From the NCBI GenBank assembly GCA_003640385.1, contig RCAB01000002.1, forward strand, positions 744,001 through 808,000: a stretch of DNA of 64,000 nt, in the 5' to 3' direction. Source of the stretch: Setaria digitata (lineage: Eukaryota; Nematoda; Chromadorea; Rhabditida; Setariidae). A model generated the notes under the pieces. The model saw only the letters and a list, made by a program, of their open reading frames with translations, searched no databases and had not been told where the DNA came from. Made by a program: the position numbers and the translations under genes. Below, one piece after another: positions 1 to 13,600 of this stretch (the stretch's first letter is position 1; each line of letters starts with the position of its first letter).

Positions 1-54
1 CCTTTGTTGTGTCCATATATATATATATATATAAACTCACTCTGACTTATTAAG

Positions 55-3000
55 GTCAAGTCAATTGACGTGCTGTTGGAATCTTATTTAAATAATCACT
101 GGCTTTATTTATTGAACTCAATCAAAGCTGCCCTAATGAATGCGGTTACAAGGTGTCGAAATGCCAAGGATGTGAACATAAAACTTATTGCTGGCATCAC
201 TTATGAATTGAGCAGCGGGGATGTTCTAGTTAGTCGCGTTTTATGCATTTTACACCGAAATTAGGATCTGAAGATTTTTTTCTTTTGAGTTCTTTGAACA
301 GAGTGTATTTTACAAATATGAGCTACTCGTATTTATTTGCCATTTTTATATAATTTTTATTCTTAGGCGTTCCGCTCATTATTAGGTTGGTTGGCTTCGC
401 AAGGGGAAGATGGGATTTGGAATCGCATTAACAAAAGACTGCTTGTGGATACTTCAAACGGCATAGCACATTTAGAAAGCCTTCTCATAGTTGTATTGCT
501 TGCAGCGAACAATGGAGAAATGCTCCAAGTAGGTATCACAATACAGTGGTTGAATATTTCTACTCTCACAAATAGTGTAAGACTGTATGGTAATACTTCA
601 ATTTAGGTGCTGACTATTACTTTTTTTTTCTGTAGGAGCAAAGAGTGTTTCTGAAATAGAACTTATGTTTAATATTTTTTATAGCTTGCTTAACAAGATT
701 AAGATCAACATTCTCTTGCTTCATCCTACCTTCGATCCTTTGTTGCGTTCAATTAATTCTTACTGTTACTATTGATTGCTTAATGAAATTCTGTATACTA
801 CATTTTGCAGAAATTGTTTGGTAATGAAATATATGAAAATCGGGTCGTGAAGCGGATTTTCTTTGAAAAAGCGCTTTTCGTCAAAGTCTTTCCTCCGAAT
901 GAAAAAGTTCCTGAAAAATTGGCTGTTTGCTTGCATTTCGGCAGCAGTAAGTCCGGTAGAAAACTTTCATAATTTGTCAAAGTACCATTACTATGAAGGG
1001 ATTGAACTGCCTTAGCTTTTAATTCAATTTACTAGAAAAATACGATGTAAAAAAAAACATCTCAATATTAGGCAAATCCTATAGGTTTTATGTTTAGAAG
1101 GAAAAGTTAATAAAAAATTTATATTTCAGCAAAGATTTGTTTTAATAAATAATCTTTTTAGTCCACCATCTTAAACTCGCATAAAGTTTTTTCAGCAGGT
1201 AATCTACAAAATTTATTTATTAAGGTTCCTTCAATTTGTATAAATTTTACAAAATGCATTTGCTTTTCAAACGCGGTAAACCATTAGTGATTTGTTTATT
1301 ATTCGTATATCTGACATGTGCTGATTCAACGCTCCATTATAGGCAAAGGGGCATGGAGCACGCTGCATCAGGATACGCTTTGTATAGCTTTGAATATCTG
1401 GAGCAGCAGTATCCATATCAGTCATTCTTCCGATGAACAGTTAGATTATGTCGATGTTGTGCTTCTCAACTTAGGCAAATATGCAAAGCGAGTTTTGTTT
1501 TTATGAAACAATTAAAAGAGCTTGAAAATATTCTGTCACCTAAGTATAGCTGATACAACTTTATGTCCTGGATGAATCCATGGTTGTTTATCTTATTTAA
1601 GCTCCAAAATAAAGATCTGAAAATTTTCTATTGTTCTACGTACAGATTTGAGATTATAAGTTTTTTCAATTTCCGTAGACTATGTAGTTAATTACACTTA
1701 TATAAATCACTTACAGAAAGAGCCCAGCTCACTGCGCATGCTAGAATGTTTAAAATGATGTTCAGTTTTAAAAAATGAAGTTATAATATTGATAGAACTT
1801 GGATGTGGTTAAAATTTTGCTTTTATGGGAAGAAATATAAACTTTAATTTCAGCGAGCAGATACGTCGTAATATTTCAACTGAAGTTGTTACTGCAATGG
1901 CTGCTGGTGTTAGCCTCCGCCTTAGGTGCTCTGACATTCGACGTAGAGTAAGAGGAATGTTTATAGCAGGTCGACATATTTTCTTGTCTTTTTTTTTTTT
2001 TCACTTTTTTTTTTTATCTTTTAGAAACATTAAATGCATGTAAAAGGTTGTTGATTTTGAGATTTTTTATATTAATTATTTAGAAGTGTTTACGAGTTGG
2101 TTTTCACTGGGAGAGCTCAAATTTGAATTTCCTCCTGAAACAGATGAGATCGCGGCAGATTTGGCGAAAATTGTGGATGAGGAGTGTGCTGTTGGTCTGG
2201 TGGCTAATGGGAACGGCAGTGAGGAAAAAAAGGTTATGGAACTAGAAATACAGGATCTGCGGAATGGTATAGAGGAAGTTGATAGTGACGACGATGACTT
2301 TCCAAAGTATGAAATCCCTGCAGAAGAACTGATCCTGAAAAAGGTTTATATAATTTTTGTGCATACTTCGCTTCATTAAGTAATAATGATATCTGCTTTG
2401 ATTGAATGTGTGCAAAGTTCATTTATCGCATGATCTTGCGGTAGAAAAGAATGTTTTCTACTGAAGTTCTTCATAGGAATTTTCTTATGCCGGCTACTTT
2501 GATGTAGAGTTGATTTTATCAGGAGCAAACTGAAAATTGTGTTACTTTTTAATATTATTTTTAGGAAGAGGATAGCGAAGACTATCGCTCTGTAGAGGCT
2601 CCATGCTATATCAGAGATTGTATTGAGGGGTTGAATGAACAGAATGATTACGCCAAATTTGAGGCCGCATTTAACACGTTAAATTCTATGATTAGGTGAA
2701 ATATTTGTTTTTAAATATAGATCTTAACAGTGAAGATTTTTTTATCGAAATCAAGGTTGATTTTGAAAATTTTTAAAGCAGTTTTTGTTCTATCTAGCAA
2801 AGGATAGAATAGTAGTAGTCCAAGAAGTAGCTCAAGAATCAAGAACTACAAACTAGAGTACTAACATGGCCATATCTATTTTTGGCTTAATGACGATAAA
2901 AAATCTCATCAAACAAGTAGTATATTCCATTTCCTGCAAAGTTACCCACTGCTTTTATCACGCACTGATTTAATGGTGCTTCTCACATAATAAATTTAGA

Positions 3001-5358
3001 TGATGTAACAAATGTTCACAGTAATACTGCTGTGAATCTGGAATAATTTCAGACGACGTGCTGTTGGTTACGAACAGTCTGCGGAAGAACTACTCTGCCG
3101 ACTTATCGATCTTAATGATTGTTTTAAAACTGAACGTTTCCAGGTGTTGATGTTAATTATACACTTTGCTAAGACTACTGCTTGTCTAAAAATCAACTGG
3201 GCGGCCTTACTGTAATATCATTAAAAAATAATTTTAGAAAAGGGGATGGGTTTTTGGACTTGATTATTTCTTCGTTATAAATGATCATGTTTTTCGAAAG
3301 AAATGTTCACCGACATAATGCCAGTTCCTGTTTTTATAAGTTTGTAATGTTACGTACAATGTTATTTAAGGAGAAGCGATTAGAGCTTATTGAATCTTGT
3401 CTGGTAACGAGCCCACATCTGGGAAGCGTTGCAGTAGACATCATGTTTTCGAGAAGGTTTGTTTGAAACTGGTTGTTGCGTATTGAAATTGCCAAAGAGG
3501 AAATTTTAAAAATGATTGCCTGCAAGATCATTTCTTCTGATGTCTCACTAAATCCTTCTTTATTCATCCTTTTTTTTTTCATTTATATTTTAGATGTTCG
3601 ATGATGAACAGATATATCATTTTAAAGGCTTTGTCCGATGCGGCATATGAATATTCATCTGCATCACCACTTGTTCAAAACCTTGACACCAGAATTCAGA
3701 AATGCGAAAGTGTGTTGACTAATTATGGATGCTTCCTTTAATTATTAATTAGTGAAATGACATTTGGTAGTTTTCAACAAATTGCAGTAAATGTAGTGAC
3801 GGGTTTTTTTATGAAAAGTTTATTTATTATAATTATTGTAAGGTAACAAAATTTCGAGTGGTGGAGACGTGGCCTGCAAAACAAAACTTTATGGAAAGGC
3901 TCCAGTTATGGCTTTGAAAGAAAATCGATTTACACCAGTCGCAAATTCCTTCTTCTATCCTTTAACAGCAATCAATCAATATCGTGAACACCTTGATCTC
4001 ATCGTTAGTCATTACTTAAGACTACGCAATACCTGACCTGATTGCAGTTCTTGACTGCTGTTGTAGAATGGTTAGGTCTCATTGTTTAGGCATGTGAATA
4101 TTGATATTGTCCATTGTACAAAAATGTGCCATCTTTTTTTCCTAATTTCAGGGTAAAGATTCGGAATTACTGAGCAGGATTCTCTTTTGTATGAGCCACC
4201 TGATCAAGTGTTCTGGTAGTTCGCCGTGTACAGTCAGAATGGTTAGGTGTGTTGTTTAGAAGTGGAATTCGCCTTTTTTTTTAAAAAAATTTCTCTAAAA
4301 TTCTATTTCAAGCTTTTTCAACTTATTCATTTACTTAAGTGGTACAAAGTTTAGTTCTTTGTCATCTTAATTTCCATCTAGATTGCCCGTTCTTCACCTA
4401 CCGTCTAAACAACATTGAGGTCTCTATTTTTTAGATGAAATTGCAGATTTAGCTTCTATTTCTGTAGAGGTAAATCGTCTGTTAAGTGGGTAAAGATGTC
4501 TACATTTAGTAAGTGATAAAACATATGAATGAGAAACACCTTTTTACAAAGTCTTGGAGAAAGAAATCGGCTGTTTTTCAAATACTTTTCGTGTCAAATT
4601 TCATATTTTAATTTTTGTTGGTCAAGGTTGAAAATTTTCGCCCAGTCTTCGATTCCATATTCACTGTAAGTGATTATTGAATGATTTTTTGATTTAAAAA
4701 TTCCAAATTTTTAAAAAGCCTAGTATGTTTTTTCAAGGGAAATGCAATGGATAATGTTTGTACCTTGCAGTGCATAACATGTTGTAAAATAATATAGTAC
4801 ATTCTCATTATAAATGGTTATCTTACTGTACATGATTTATTCCTCTCCCTAGAATTGAAATATTACGAAATTTTTAGGCGATGTTTCGATAGTTCATTAT
4901 AGCCTTTTCTTTGCAGCACGTTGGCACATCTTCTTATTCCATTACGACATAATGATAACTTTGCCGTGAGAAAAGGCGTACTTTTCTGCTATGCCTCCAT
5001 TTGCATGTCCTTGTCAAAAGAAGTAATACTGTATTTCTATTCAGGTAGTAATTATTTGTGTTCCTTATTAATAGAGTAAAGATATGGATCTTTGGATTCA
5101 TAGATAAGTTGCTAATGGTTTTAATTGGACCTGAAAGTAGGCAATTTCTATTTCCGAAATTTTTTATATTCAAAATGTTTTTCTTCTTAGCACTATTTTA
5201 TTACAAAATTTACGACGATCCTCTCTGTTATAGAAGAACTTGCCGATTGGTTTGGGTACGCTACGAAGTTGGGTGAAGCTGATCCGTCGACGGAATGCCG
5301 ACAGATGGCTCAGGTAGCTGCTCAAGCTGTTGCTGGAGTCATTTTCGGCAATGAATAA
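55..5358 (+). CDS. TELO2: TELO2/CLK-2 (TEL2 family), 5' end outside window
   Basis: TEL2 acts with TTI1 and TTI2 as a co-chaperone that stabilises PIKK kinases such as ATM, ATR and mTOR; the C. elegans counterpart is CLK-2/RAD-5. Exons I can place are 55-228, 367-528, 811-946, 1343-about 1495, about 1857-1969, 2084-2343, 2565-2695, 3053-3143, 3371-3456, 3594-3709, 3843-4003, 4152-4241, about 4435-4471, 4627-4665, 4917-5044 and 5234-5358. The diagnostic part is the Telomere_reg-2 core: CYIRDCIEGL at about 2607, then RFTPVANSFFYPL at about 3928. The C-terminus (ELADWFGYATKLGEADP, then CRQMAQ) matches the helical end of the human protein. An acidic linker (DSDDDDF) near 2285 sits where the family has a phosphorylated linker. 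No start codon is in view and upstream exons are missing. The phase of the junctions near 1496/1857 and 4241-4917 is unresolved. Confidence 0.85.
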
Positions 5359-6340
5359 CGAATTAACCTCATTAATAGCGCAAAATTATCAAGATCCCTA
5401 GAAAATTGATTAGTTCTTCTTACGAACATGCATTCGCATGTGTAAGATATTGCTGGAAACGACCACCCTAAAAAGCAACTAAAAGTGAGAAACTACTCTT
5501 TTGTACTTTTATAATTTGAAAATGTTTGTATTCAAATTTTACTTAACAAATAAATTTTCACAAAATTATTTGTACAATTTGGATACTTATATGTAGCATG
5601 GATCATTTAGCATCACATGTTATAGCTGGAATTACTGATAGCTTTCTTCAGACATTTAAAATTATCCATGTTTTTTTCCAGATGATCTGTGATACAAAAG
5701 CATCGAGTAAACCTAGACATAATATTGGTCCATTAACAATTAAAAAGTAGAAAACAGTCATAATCCCTCAGTTCTCTTTTTGGTTTCAGAATATTACAAT
5801 TACCAAATCTAAAATCTAATAAGTTATTGCTTCTCTATTATTTATTTCCTTTCCCATCCATTCCTACTTATTGATATTCTGACACATCTTTGTGGCGATA
5901 GTTCTAATTAAATTTAAATAAATAATTCTTCATTTAACGGTGACAGTAAATGAAAAATTATATAAGTTATAGTATTTTTAATTGGTGTTAGAGCTATATA
6001 GCTTCTCATTAAACAAGCACCTAGAATATCATGTGACAGACTAAAATTTCGATTTTAATTTCTGACAGATCCTTGATAAATTGATGGATAAGACAGAATC
6101 AACTGACTTTGCCTGGGTGTTTGAACAACATTTTTTTTCTTTTATGATTGTAAGGAAAGTATAATTTTTGTATGTTGAGGTAACCTCAAATAATTGTTAT
6201 TCGGTCATATCTTGGACCTATACTATAAAAGTTTTGACCACTACAAACAATAATTTCTGGACTGAACTTGCATGTAATCATAAAAGTGTTGGCGTTCCTC
6301 AAACTAGGATAACAGGTATATGAGAGCACAATAGGCAGTG
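5359..6340. other. Intergenic space between convergent genes
   Basis: This AT-rich stretch lies between the stop of TELO2 (+) and the stop of the Ly6 gene (-), so it should contain both 3' UTRs. I see no RNA gene or repeat. One exon-like segment at 6069-6151 on the + strand is described under findings. Confidence 0.6.
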
Positions 6341-7624
6341 TCAGAATGATGATAAGGATATCCTCTGGATAAGAAACAGAATGGTAAGGGAACACAAAAG
6401 TACAAACAAAAGTGGGCAATGGGAGACTCCACTTCCGGTCCTGCCAGCGGAAGATCTCCCATTGCAGTAATCAGCATAGCAGGTGCACACTGTAATATAA
6501 CTGTCATCGCTTAATTCTGTCGGTAGTTTGAACAGCTCTCGCTTTCTGAAATATCTTCAAGTCGTTGTGGACTATCCCGAGAAAACTCGATGCAATTACG
6601 GCAAAGAAATCAAAACCTGTATTGGCGGCAAGAGTCACGGTGCATCCACCTATACCAAGTAACAATCGTTTGGTTGAAACCATTATACAGGAGTTCATCA
6701 AGGCATCCACGAATATGTCCCCTTATCCGGACTCCTGCAAGCGTTCATTTACTGTGAACGTTCTTTCGGTAGCTTCCGTTATTTCACGAATAGGATTAAA
6801 GAGGTTTAAGTGGCTCTTGCATATACTGAAGCACCGCGGTAGCAGTCAGTATATCTCGTCCGTCACTCCACTGTTTGACAGTTGCTCTCATTTGTTGAAA
6901 TTCAGTTTAACCTCAAGAAAATGTCACCAATTTGATGGCAAAAAGATACCAGCTACGGTGGGTTCTTCCCACATGCGAATACAAATTGTCGGACAGTAAG
7001 TAAACGGGACATGTTGCGGATCGAGATCGTTGTCGTTACACAAATCGGTGAAATTTTTTGGTCTCTTGTAAATGGACGAAAGGGCAGGCCAGACTGCTTC
7101 GTAAAGCCGTGACATGCAGGAGAAGCAGCGGGCTGTGTCTGAAACGAGACTGATGCAGTTCGAGAGTTCATGACTGATCAGAGCATCACTCCACACCAGA
7201 TGCCATGTGATGCTAGTTAAACCCTGGAGCCGTATCAATCTTCCTGAAAGGACAAGCTAATGAAAGCCCGTCCGAGAAATCTCAAGCATGTACCTGTGCT
7301 TATCGGTACAAGAACCACAGCAACACAATGTACAGAACCTTTTGAACTAAAATGAAACTATGATGCCTCTTCCACCGAACCAAGAAATTTACCGCTAATA
7401 TGAAAACGAAACCGGTTGTGGATGTTGCTATTACTGGGAATATCAACATTAAAGCCATTGAAAGAGGCTAGATTCAATGGTTCGACGAAGCCCAAACTTT
7501 TGCCATCAGCGCTTTTTCGAGCCAGTAACGTCGCCGTATCAGGAAACACCGCCGTACCACTGATGCCAATGTATAACAGCAACAATGATGCAGCTACAGT
7601 GGTTATTAAAGAAAGCAAACACAT
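6341..7624 (-). CDS. ODR-2/HOT-like Ly6 domain protein, probably GPI-anchored
   Basis: Four exons, 7393-7624, 6950-7138, 6617-6734 and 6341-6509, join in phase (708 nt, 235 residues plus stop). The start is the ATG at 7624, which opens a hydrophobic signal peptide (MCLLSLITTVAASLLLLYIG); upstream in-frame codons lack ATG. The mature part has a three-finger cysteine pattern: CFSC, a NFTDLC segment, a YCPTIC segment, RGCLDELLYNGFN, DSCRQY, and the closing CTCYADYCN typical of Ly6 domains. A hydrophobic tail (PLLFVLLCSLTILFLI) after the last cysteine suggests a GPI attachment signal. In C. elegans, ODR-2 and its HOT relatives are neuronal Ly6 proteins acting in olfaction. The family call rests on the cysteine layout and the EAVW...PKNFTD...C segment. 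The exact orthologue is not known, and no start exon further upstream was found. Confidence 0.75.
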
Positions 7625-10600
7625 TGGAGCATCGCATAGTACTAGTAGCTGTAGAAGCACAAGTCCGCTACCAGTAAATAAGTTAATTGAAAATTGGATT
7701 CATTGCAGGATTCAGAAGTTGAGAACGGTACTGACGAAACTGGTTGCATTAAGCATCATTTAATGACAATGATCTGCTAATCCGAAGCCACTTCTGATAT
7801 TAATTAACCGTGCAGCGAAAAACGTCTTGGGAACAGGTGCATCGTATGCGTAGCTAAGAAAATTTATCAGACTAACATTTTTCATATATTACTAACGATA
7901 TATAATTAGCGAACAACACTTTCCAAACGAGACTAAACGTTGATTAGGAAGTAAGTCATTTGTTGTGCTATAAAGTAAATACTCTGTTTTCAGGTTCTTT
8001 CAAGATTTCAGTTTCAAACCAGCCAGTGTAATAAGTGTTCAGATTTTAGATAGTGAGATAGTGCAGTTATAACACGAACATTAAAAAAGAGAAATTCATT
8101 GAAAGGTAAGAAATTGGAGCCTCGTCAATTGTATTAGTTATCCAGTACTATTCAGCATACAAAATACGTAAATGATCAATTTACAATATCTTTCCACGTT
8201 GATAATAAATTGACCATAACAAGATAGTGGTCACTTAAACTGATAGTGGCATAGTTGATGGAAATTTGTAACTATCACAAAGCATTGTGACGAAATGTAT
8301 TTGTGAAAAAGTCGGTTGAATTTTTATAAGCAAACCGCTGAACAGGGAGCATAAGTAAGAGGTACCTGATATCGTTATGATATCCTTTTTTAATCTTGTG
8401 ATAATGTCGAAAGTAGTTAGGCTAATGTTTGAGCACTTCTGTTAATCAGTCTTTATTTGACAGGAAGAAAATGTAGTTGTGTAAGAGCAGATAAATGTGA
8501 TAATGAGCAGTAGAGGATGTGAAGGTGAATCTTCTAAAGAATTGAATGATTGCATCTGATGACCAAATGAGGTAGTCTCGAAGAGTGATTTTTAAGAATA
8601 CTTTTATTCCTCTTTCCCTATTAGTCAAAGCACTCATCAATTTAAGTGCTACCAAATCCCTAGCACACTACTTTTAGTTTTTATTTGTTCCACAGTTCAA
8701 TTTTCTAAAATGATGTATTCGCCTCACAGGGTTTGTTCAGATTTGTTCGAACTCTTTTTGCATATTAATGAGTGATTCAACTTATGCATTTCGTTTAAAT
8801 CCAAATTTGAGTGAAAATTGATTTAAAACTGATAAAATTTGGTGGAATAAAGAAAAGTTTTCCCTGCTTTCGGATGAGTACATCACCAACAATTCATTAA
8901 TTTATACTGTTTATTTCGTGTAAATCAGCAGCTAAAACTTTAAAATAATTATCTCAAATAATTCATAACAGTACGAGATGTTGATAATATTTGTAATGCT
9001 ATAAAGATTCATTTGTGTAAAAAATTAACCTAAGATGAAGTAGCAATGAAAAAGGGCTTTATATGAGTAAACTGGTAGTCTCAAATCATTTCCTTAACGA
9101 AACTTTCACAGTGTAATTTGTAAGTGCTAAATCTTGAAGGAAAGCTAAGAATATCAATAAATCGGTTTGTCAAAAAAAAAAAAAAGAAGTAGAAGTATAA
9201 GTCTTTCATTTTTCTACATCTAATTAAATTAATAGATAGAACAAGGTAATAAAAGAGCGACAACCTTGCGAGAAACCAGATTAAACATATTTTTTTGCCT
9301 TCCTAAAAGAACAAAAATATGGGAATAAGGTCGCGCGCTACAAGCTCCGGTTATTTCAGCATTTAAAGATTTCATAAAAATAAAGAAGAGTGAAAAAACT
9401 TAGTGATGTATTTTTCAAGAAAGACTGTAACGCATTTCGATGGAGTGGGACTAGCAATACTAGCTATTAATCTTTGGAGAGGCTTCTAATCACCACATAA
9501 ATCCATCATGAACATCCATTTTGTTGTGTAAAATAGATTGTATTTCCGAAACAGATTTCTTCTTTTAGTTAATTTCGTCAAGAAAATGCCGACAAAGAAT
9601 AATAATTAAGTGGTGCTAAGTGAAAGATCTATGACATTTTGTCATTACAGGAAATGAGTTCCACTTCCGTTCAGGAATGAGCGGAACCGAACGCGAGAGT
9701 GTTTATGCTCATATTTGTCTCATTTAGGCACTGCTCGCTTGACATAGTCTTGCGTGGAAGTGCGAAGGAAAGGCGAAGAATTTTAAAATCCATCCGTGGG
9801 AATCCACTGCTTTGAATAATGGACTCGAGAAATGCGTTCAGCACACTTACATTGTTTTCCATATATGGCTCCTCGAGTGGTACTTAAGACGAATATGAGG
9901 GGTCAGGGTTCAACAGTCGAATGGACGTAATGCTTTTCTTTTTTCAGTTTCCGTTTTACGCTGGGTGTCAAGTCCTTTGTTGGACTGAGGATAACGTAAA
10001 TGGATTTATTCAGATGCTAGCAAGCTCATCTAAGTTCCTAAAACGAAATTTAAAGCAAAGATAGAGAAGAAATTTGGAAGAGTACTGAAGGCCGGAAATA
10101 ATAAAAGGCATAGCCAAAAGGGAAATACATTAAAAAAAAAAAAAACAGTTCCACCATTCATTTCTCACACTTTTCATAAAATTACTGAATTCCGTATGGA
10201 ATGCTTAGAAATGAAAAGTAGAGAATTGCCTCTCACACTGCTCCTTCATAATACAGAATCACTGAAGTACTCAAAGGAGAAACAGAATCACTAACGATCA
10301 CGAAAAGAAGGACTATCATTGCTAATTAATTATTTGGATCATTTTACACCATCTTCAGTGACAAGTCTCACTTGAATCAGTTAGCTTCCTGCAATCAAGG
10401 ATTTAATAAAATCAGTGTTTTCCTATATCAAATGGATTTGAAGCGACGAACATTGCACACTTGCAATTTCTACAAGTATATTGCGAAATTTGCTTTTTTT
10501 TTAAATTCATGTGTAAAAAACTTCTATTATTGGAATTATAAATATATGCATGTATCATATGAATGAGTTACTATTCATACTGCGTTACTGTAATGGCAAA

Positions 10601-13600
10601 AAAAAATCTAATGAAATGGTAATATTAATAGCTATTTAATGAGACTTACGTCATTAAGCTGTCATACTGTAACATTCCGCAGCAAGCAATATAATTTAAA
10701 AACGGAAGCAAAATATAGAAATATATTTAAACAAAAATGAATGGTGCAGTGGAATATGTAAAAAGTAAAAAGAAGTCAGTCGCAAAACTTATCCGAAGAA
10801 TCATAAAGTATTTTCATTCCTTCTTCTGAAATAACAAAATGTTTTTAGATATATGGATCATATTAAAAGTGATGCGTCTAACATTAATTTAGAAATAAAA
10901 ACACTTACAGCAACAGGCTATTTGCAGTGATTATTTCCTTTAACATGTTATTTTAAAAGGAATCACCTAATTCTGATACTAATATGAAGTCTATCTGCTG
11001 GAACTTCCTTCTCTGTGCCGAAGGATTTTTATATGAATTAAGAGATAAAGCATAACGGATAATTGCTGGCCTGAAGATTATTCTTTATCTGCATCATTCA
11101 TTCCTGCATGAGTGCATCTGCACGGTGCCAAAAACAATGGCAGTTGCGAATGACGCAATTTACCTAAATTTTGCCAGAATTCTTCACGGAATTTAACTGA
11201 ATTCTATATTTGCATATAGCTCTTTCTTATTCTTTGAGATTCGATATATTAAAAATACAAAAGGAGCAGAAAGAATGTTCTGATGAAAAGTGGAAGCCAC
11301 AAATAATTAGTTGAAAGGTAAAGAAGCTTTTGAAAAGGAGAGCAAAGAGTATTACTGTATAGATTTTTGAGTTCCCTACGGTAAATTCCTATACATAGTC
11401 ACAAATCATTTTCAGAACTGAAAATTGACGCTGTCTGATTTTTAATTTTAATATTTTCAAAAAGAATGAAAATATTTCATGAATAACAAAAGAAGGTATA
11501 GTTAGTAGCATTCAGTGAAATAACATTTGATGTTCGGCATAAAATCCTATTACCTTCTCGGACTTTTTACTTGTTGTTGAACAATTGACCATTATCCATA
11601 AAAGTGAGTGATATGGGGGCCTAAAACTATTGGAAAAATCCGAAATTCCGGAGAAAATGATGTGAAAATGGAATTTGTTGAATGTTGGATGATATCCAGA
11701 AAGAATCACAAAAAAAGATGTGAGCGCTCAAATGCTCATTCAAGAGAAGCTATAAATCTCTGAATAAGAACAATTCAGTATTATAGGAAAAAAAATACGA
11801 TATAAATGTTAATTCTAGCCGAAAAAAAAGGAAATCATTTGTTCTGCATTAAGCAAAGCAGGCTAGATCCGAGAAGAGACACCTTTTGTGACAATGCAAA
11901 TTGAATAAGGTGAGGGAGGAAAGATAAGTCGCTGGTAAGTAGGGAAGGAAAATGGTGGCTAAAAACAGATTTGAAATCTGACAAAAATGACAAAAATTGA
12001 AAAAAACTTGACAAAAATTTATTGATATCTCTATCCCTTGAGAGCCTATCGGAAAGCACTTTTTTTTTCGAATGACTCTTTCAATAAATCCACCAAATAT
12101 TCTCAGAATTATACGAAACTGCTATTTCCTACTGACATTGCGAAAATATATTGCTTTTCGAAGGCTCCAGTGGGGTAGGATAAAAGAAGTTAGAATGTCA
12201 TTTATAAAATCAATGCTTATACAACACACTGTGAATTGACCAACCTTTTCGACAGGACCAACAATTCCAGTAATTCTTGATAGAAAGTGCATTTGAACCT
12301 TTACCCAACATCAGGTCGAGGAATGGAAAAAAATTAATAAAATATAATTTCTCCAGTTCACACCTCATGCTTAATTTGTTTTCATCCAATCTGTGAACTT
12401 CGGTCATAACTAAATTATACTGTCACATTAAAAATATAGTAAAAGAAGTTTCCAATATCGTCTATCAATACTTGAAATGATGTATTGAAAACAAAGAAAT
12501 TGAAATCAAAATATTCATTAGAATACACGGAAGATGGATGGGGTCGAAGAGAGGTTTCGAACAGAAAGTTTCATCCAATGGGTACAAGTCAGACTGAGTG
12601 AATGATTTATGCTGAGAGTACAAATATCGAGTAGAAATTGACATTTCTAAATTTGCATCGACTTCCAAAGTCGCAGCATGTAAAATGGGTCTCGATATTT
12701 GTGTATTTGAAATGCACCTTCCAAACAAAACTGTTGAATATTTCAAGATTTGGTCCAGGATTGTCAGAGAGATACAGGGGTTACTGTATGGTTACTGTTA
12801 CTGTTACTACCAAAAACAGTGCTAAACTGACCTCAGGAAGGCAACTGGGCAATAGAAAAGAAAATATTTCACACATGTCGACGACTGCTGAAAATCTTTA
12901 TAACTGATTCATTTTAAATATATTCTTGAGTACAGATTACTGAAATTATGAGTGGTTGAAATCAACTGATCATTTCATGACCCCCCAAAAGCTATAGCAT
13001 AATTCAGTATAGAACTTTTTGAGGAATAGACAGATGTGTGCAACATATTGAGAGAATTAGTACGCGAACAACTAAATTAGATCAACTTAACCGGAATGTT
13101 TTTGGCCAAGTATCTAGACTGACTGAATGATTTGTTAATCAGCAAGAAATAATGCTTCTTGGCTTCCTTAATGTATTTTGACATTGTTTTAACCACTTTA
13201 CTTAATATCGTCGCTACAATGAATAAAGTGTTCAGGTAAGGTTTTGGAAAGATGGAAAGCGAAGGAATCATTGAAGCATGTTAAATGAGTTGTTTAAGTG
13301 TTAGACTTGATGAGGCATAAAAAGCAGGCAAAAAGTGACCCGAGTGGTGGACAGTCCTCATATACTCTCGTAAATGACAGAAAATTAAAATCTGTTGAAA
13401 TTTTGTTAAGGGTGGAAGGATTATAAAAAACAGAGAGTAGATGATGGGGTGAGACAAGAGCTTGAAGAACAAAAGAATTTAAGCAACAGTACATATATTA
13501 GAGGCAATGCTTTAGTGGATAATGTTGCATGTCGAAACGATAAATCTTGTTAATTAGATTTATTCTTATGCACTAGTCTTCTAGCCATTTCAAAAAGTCA

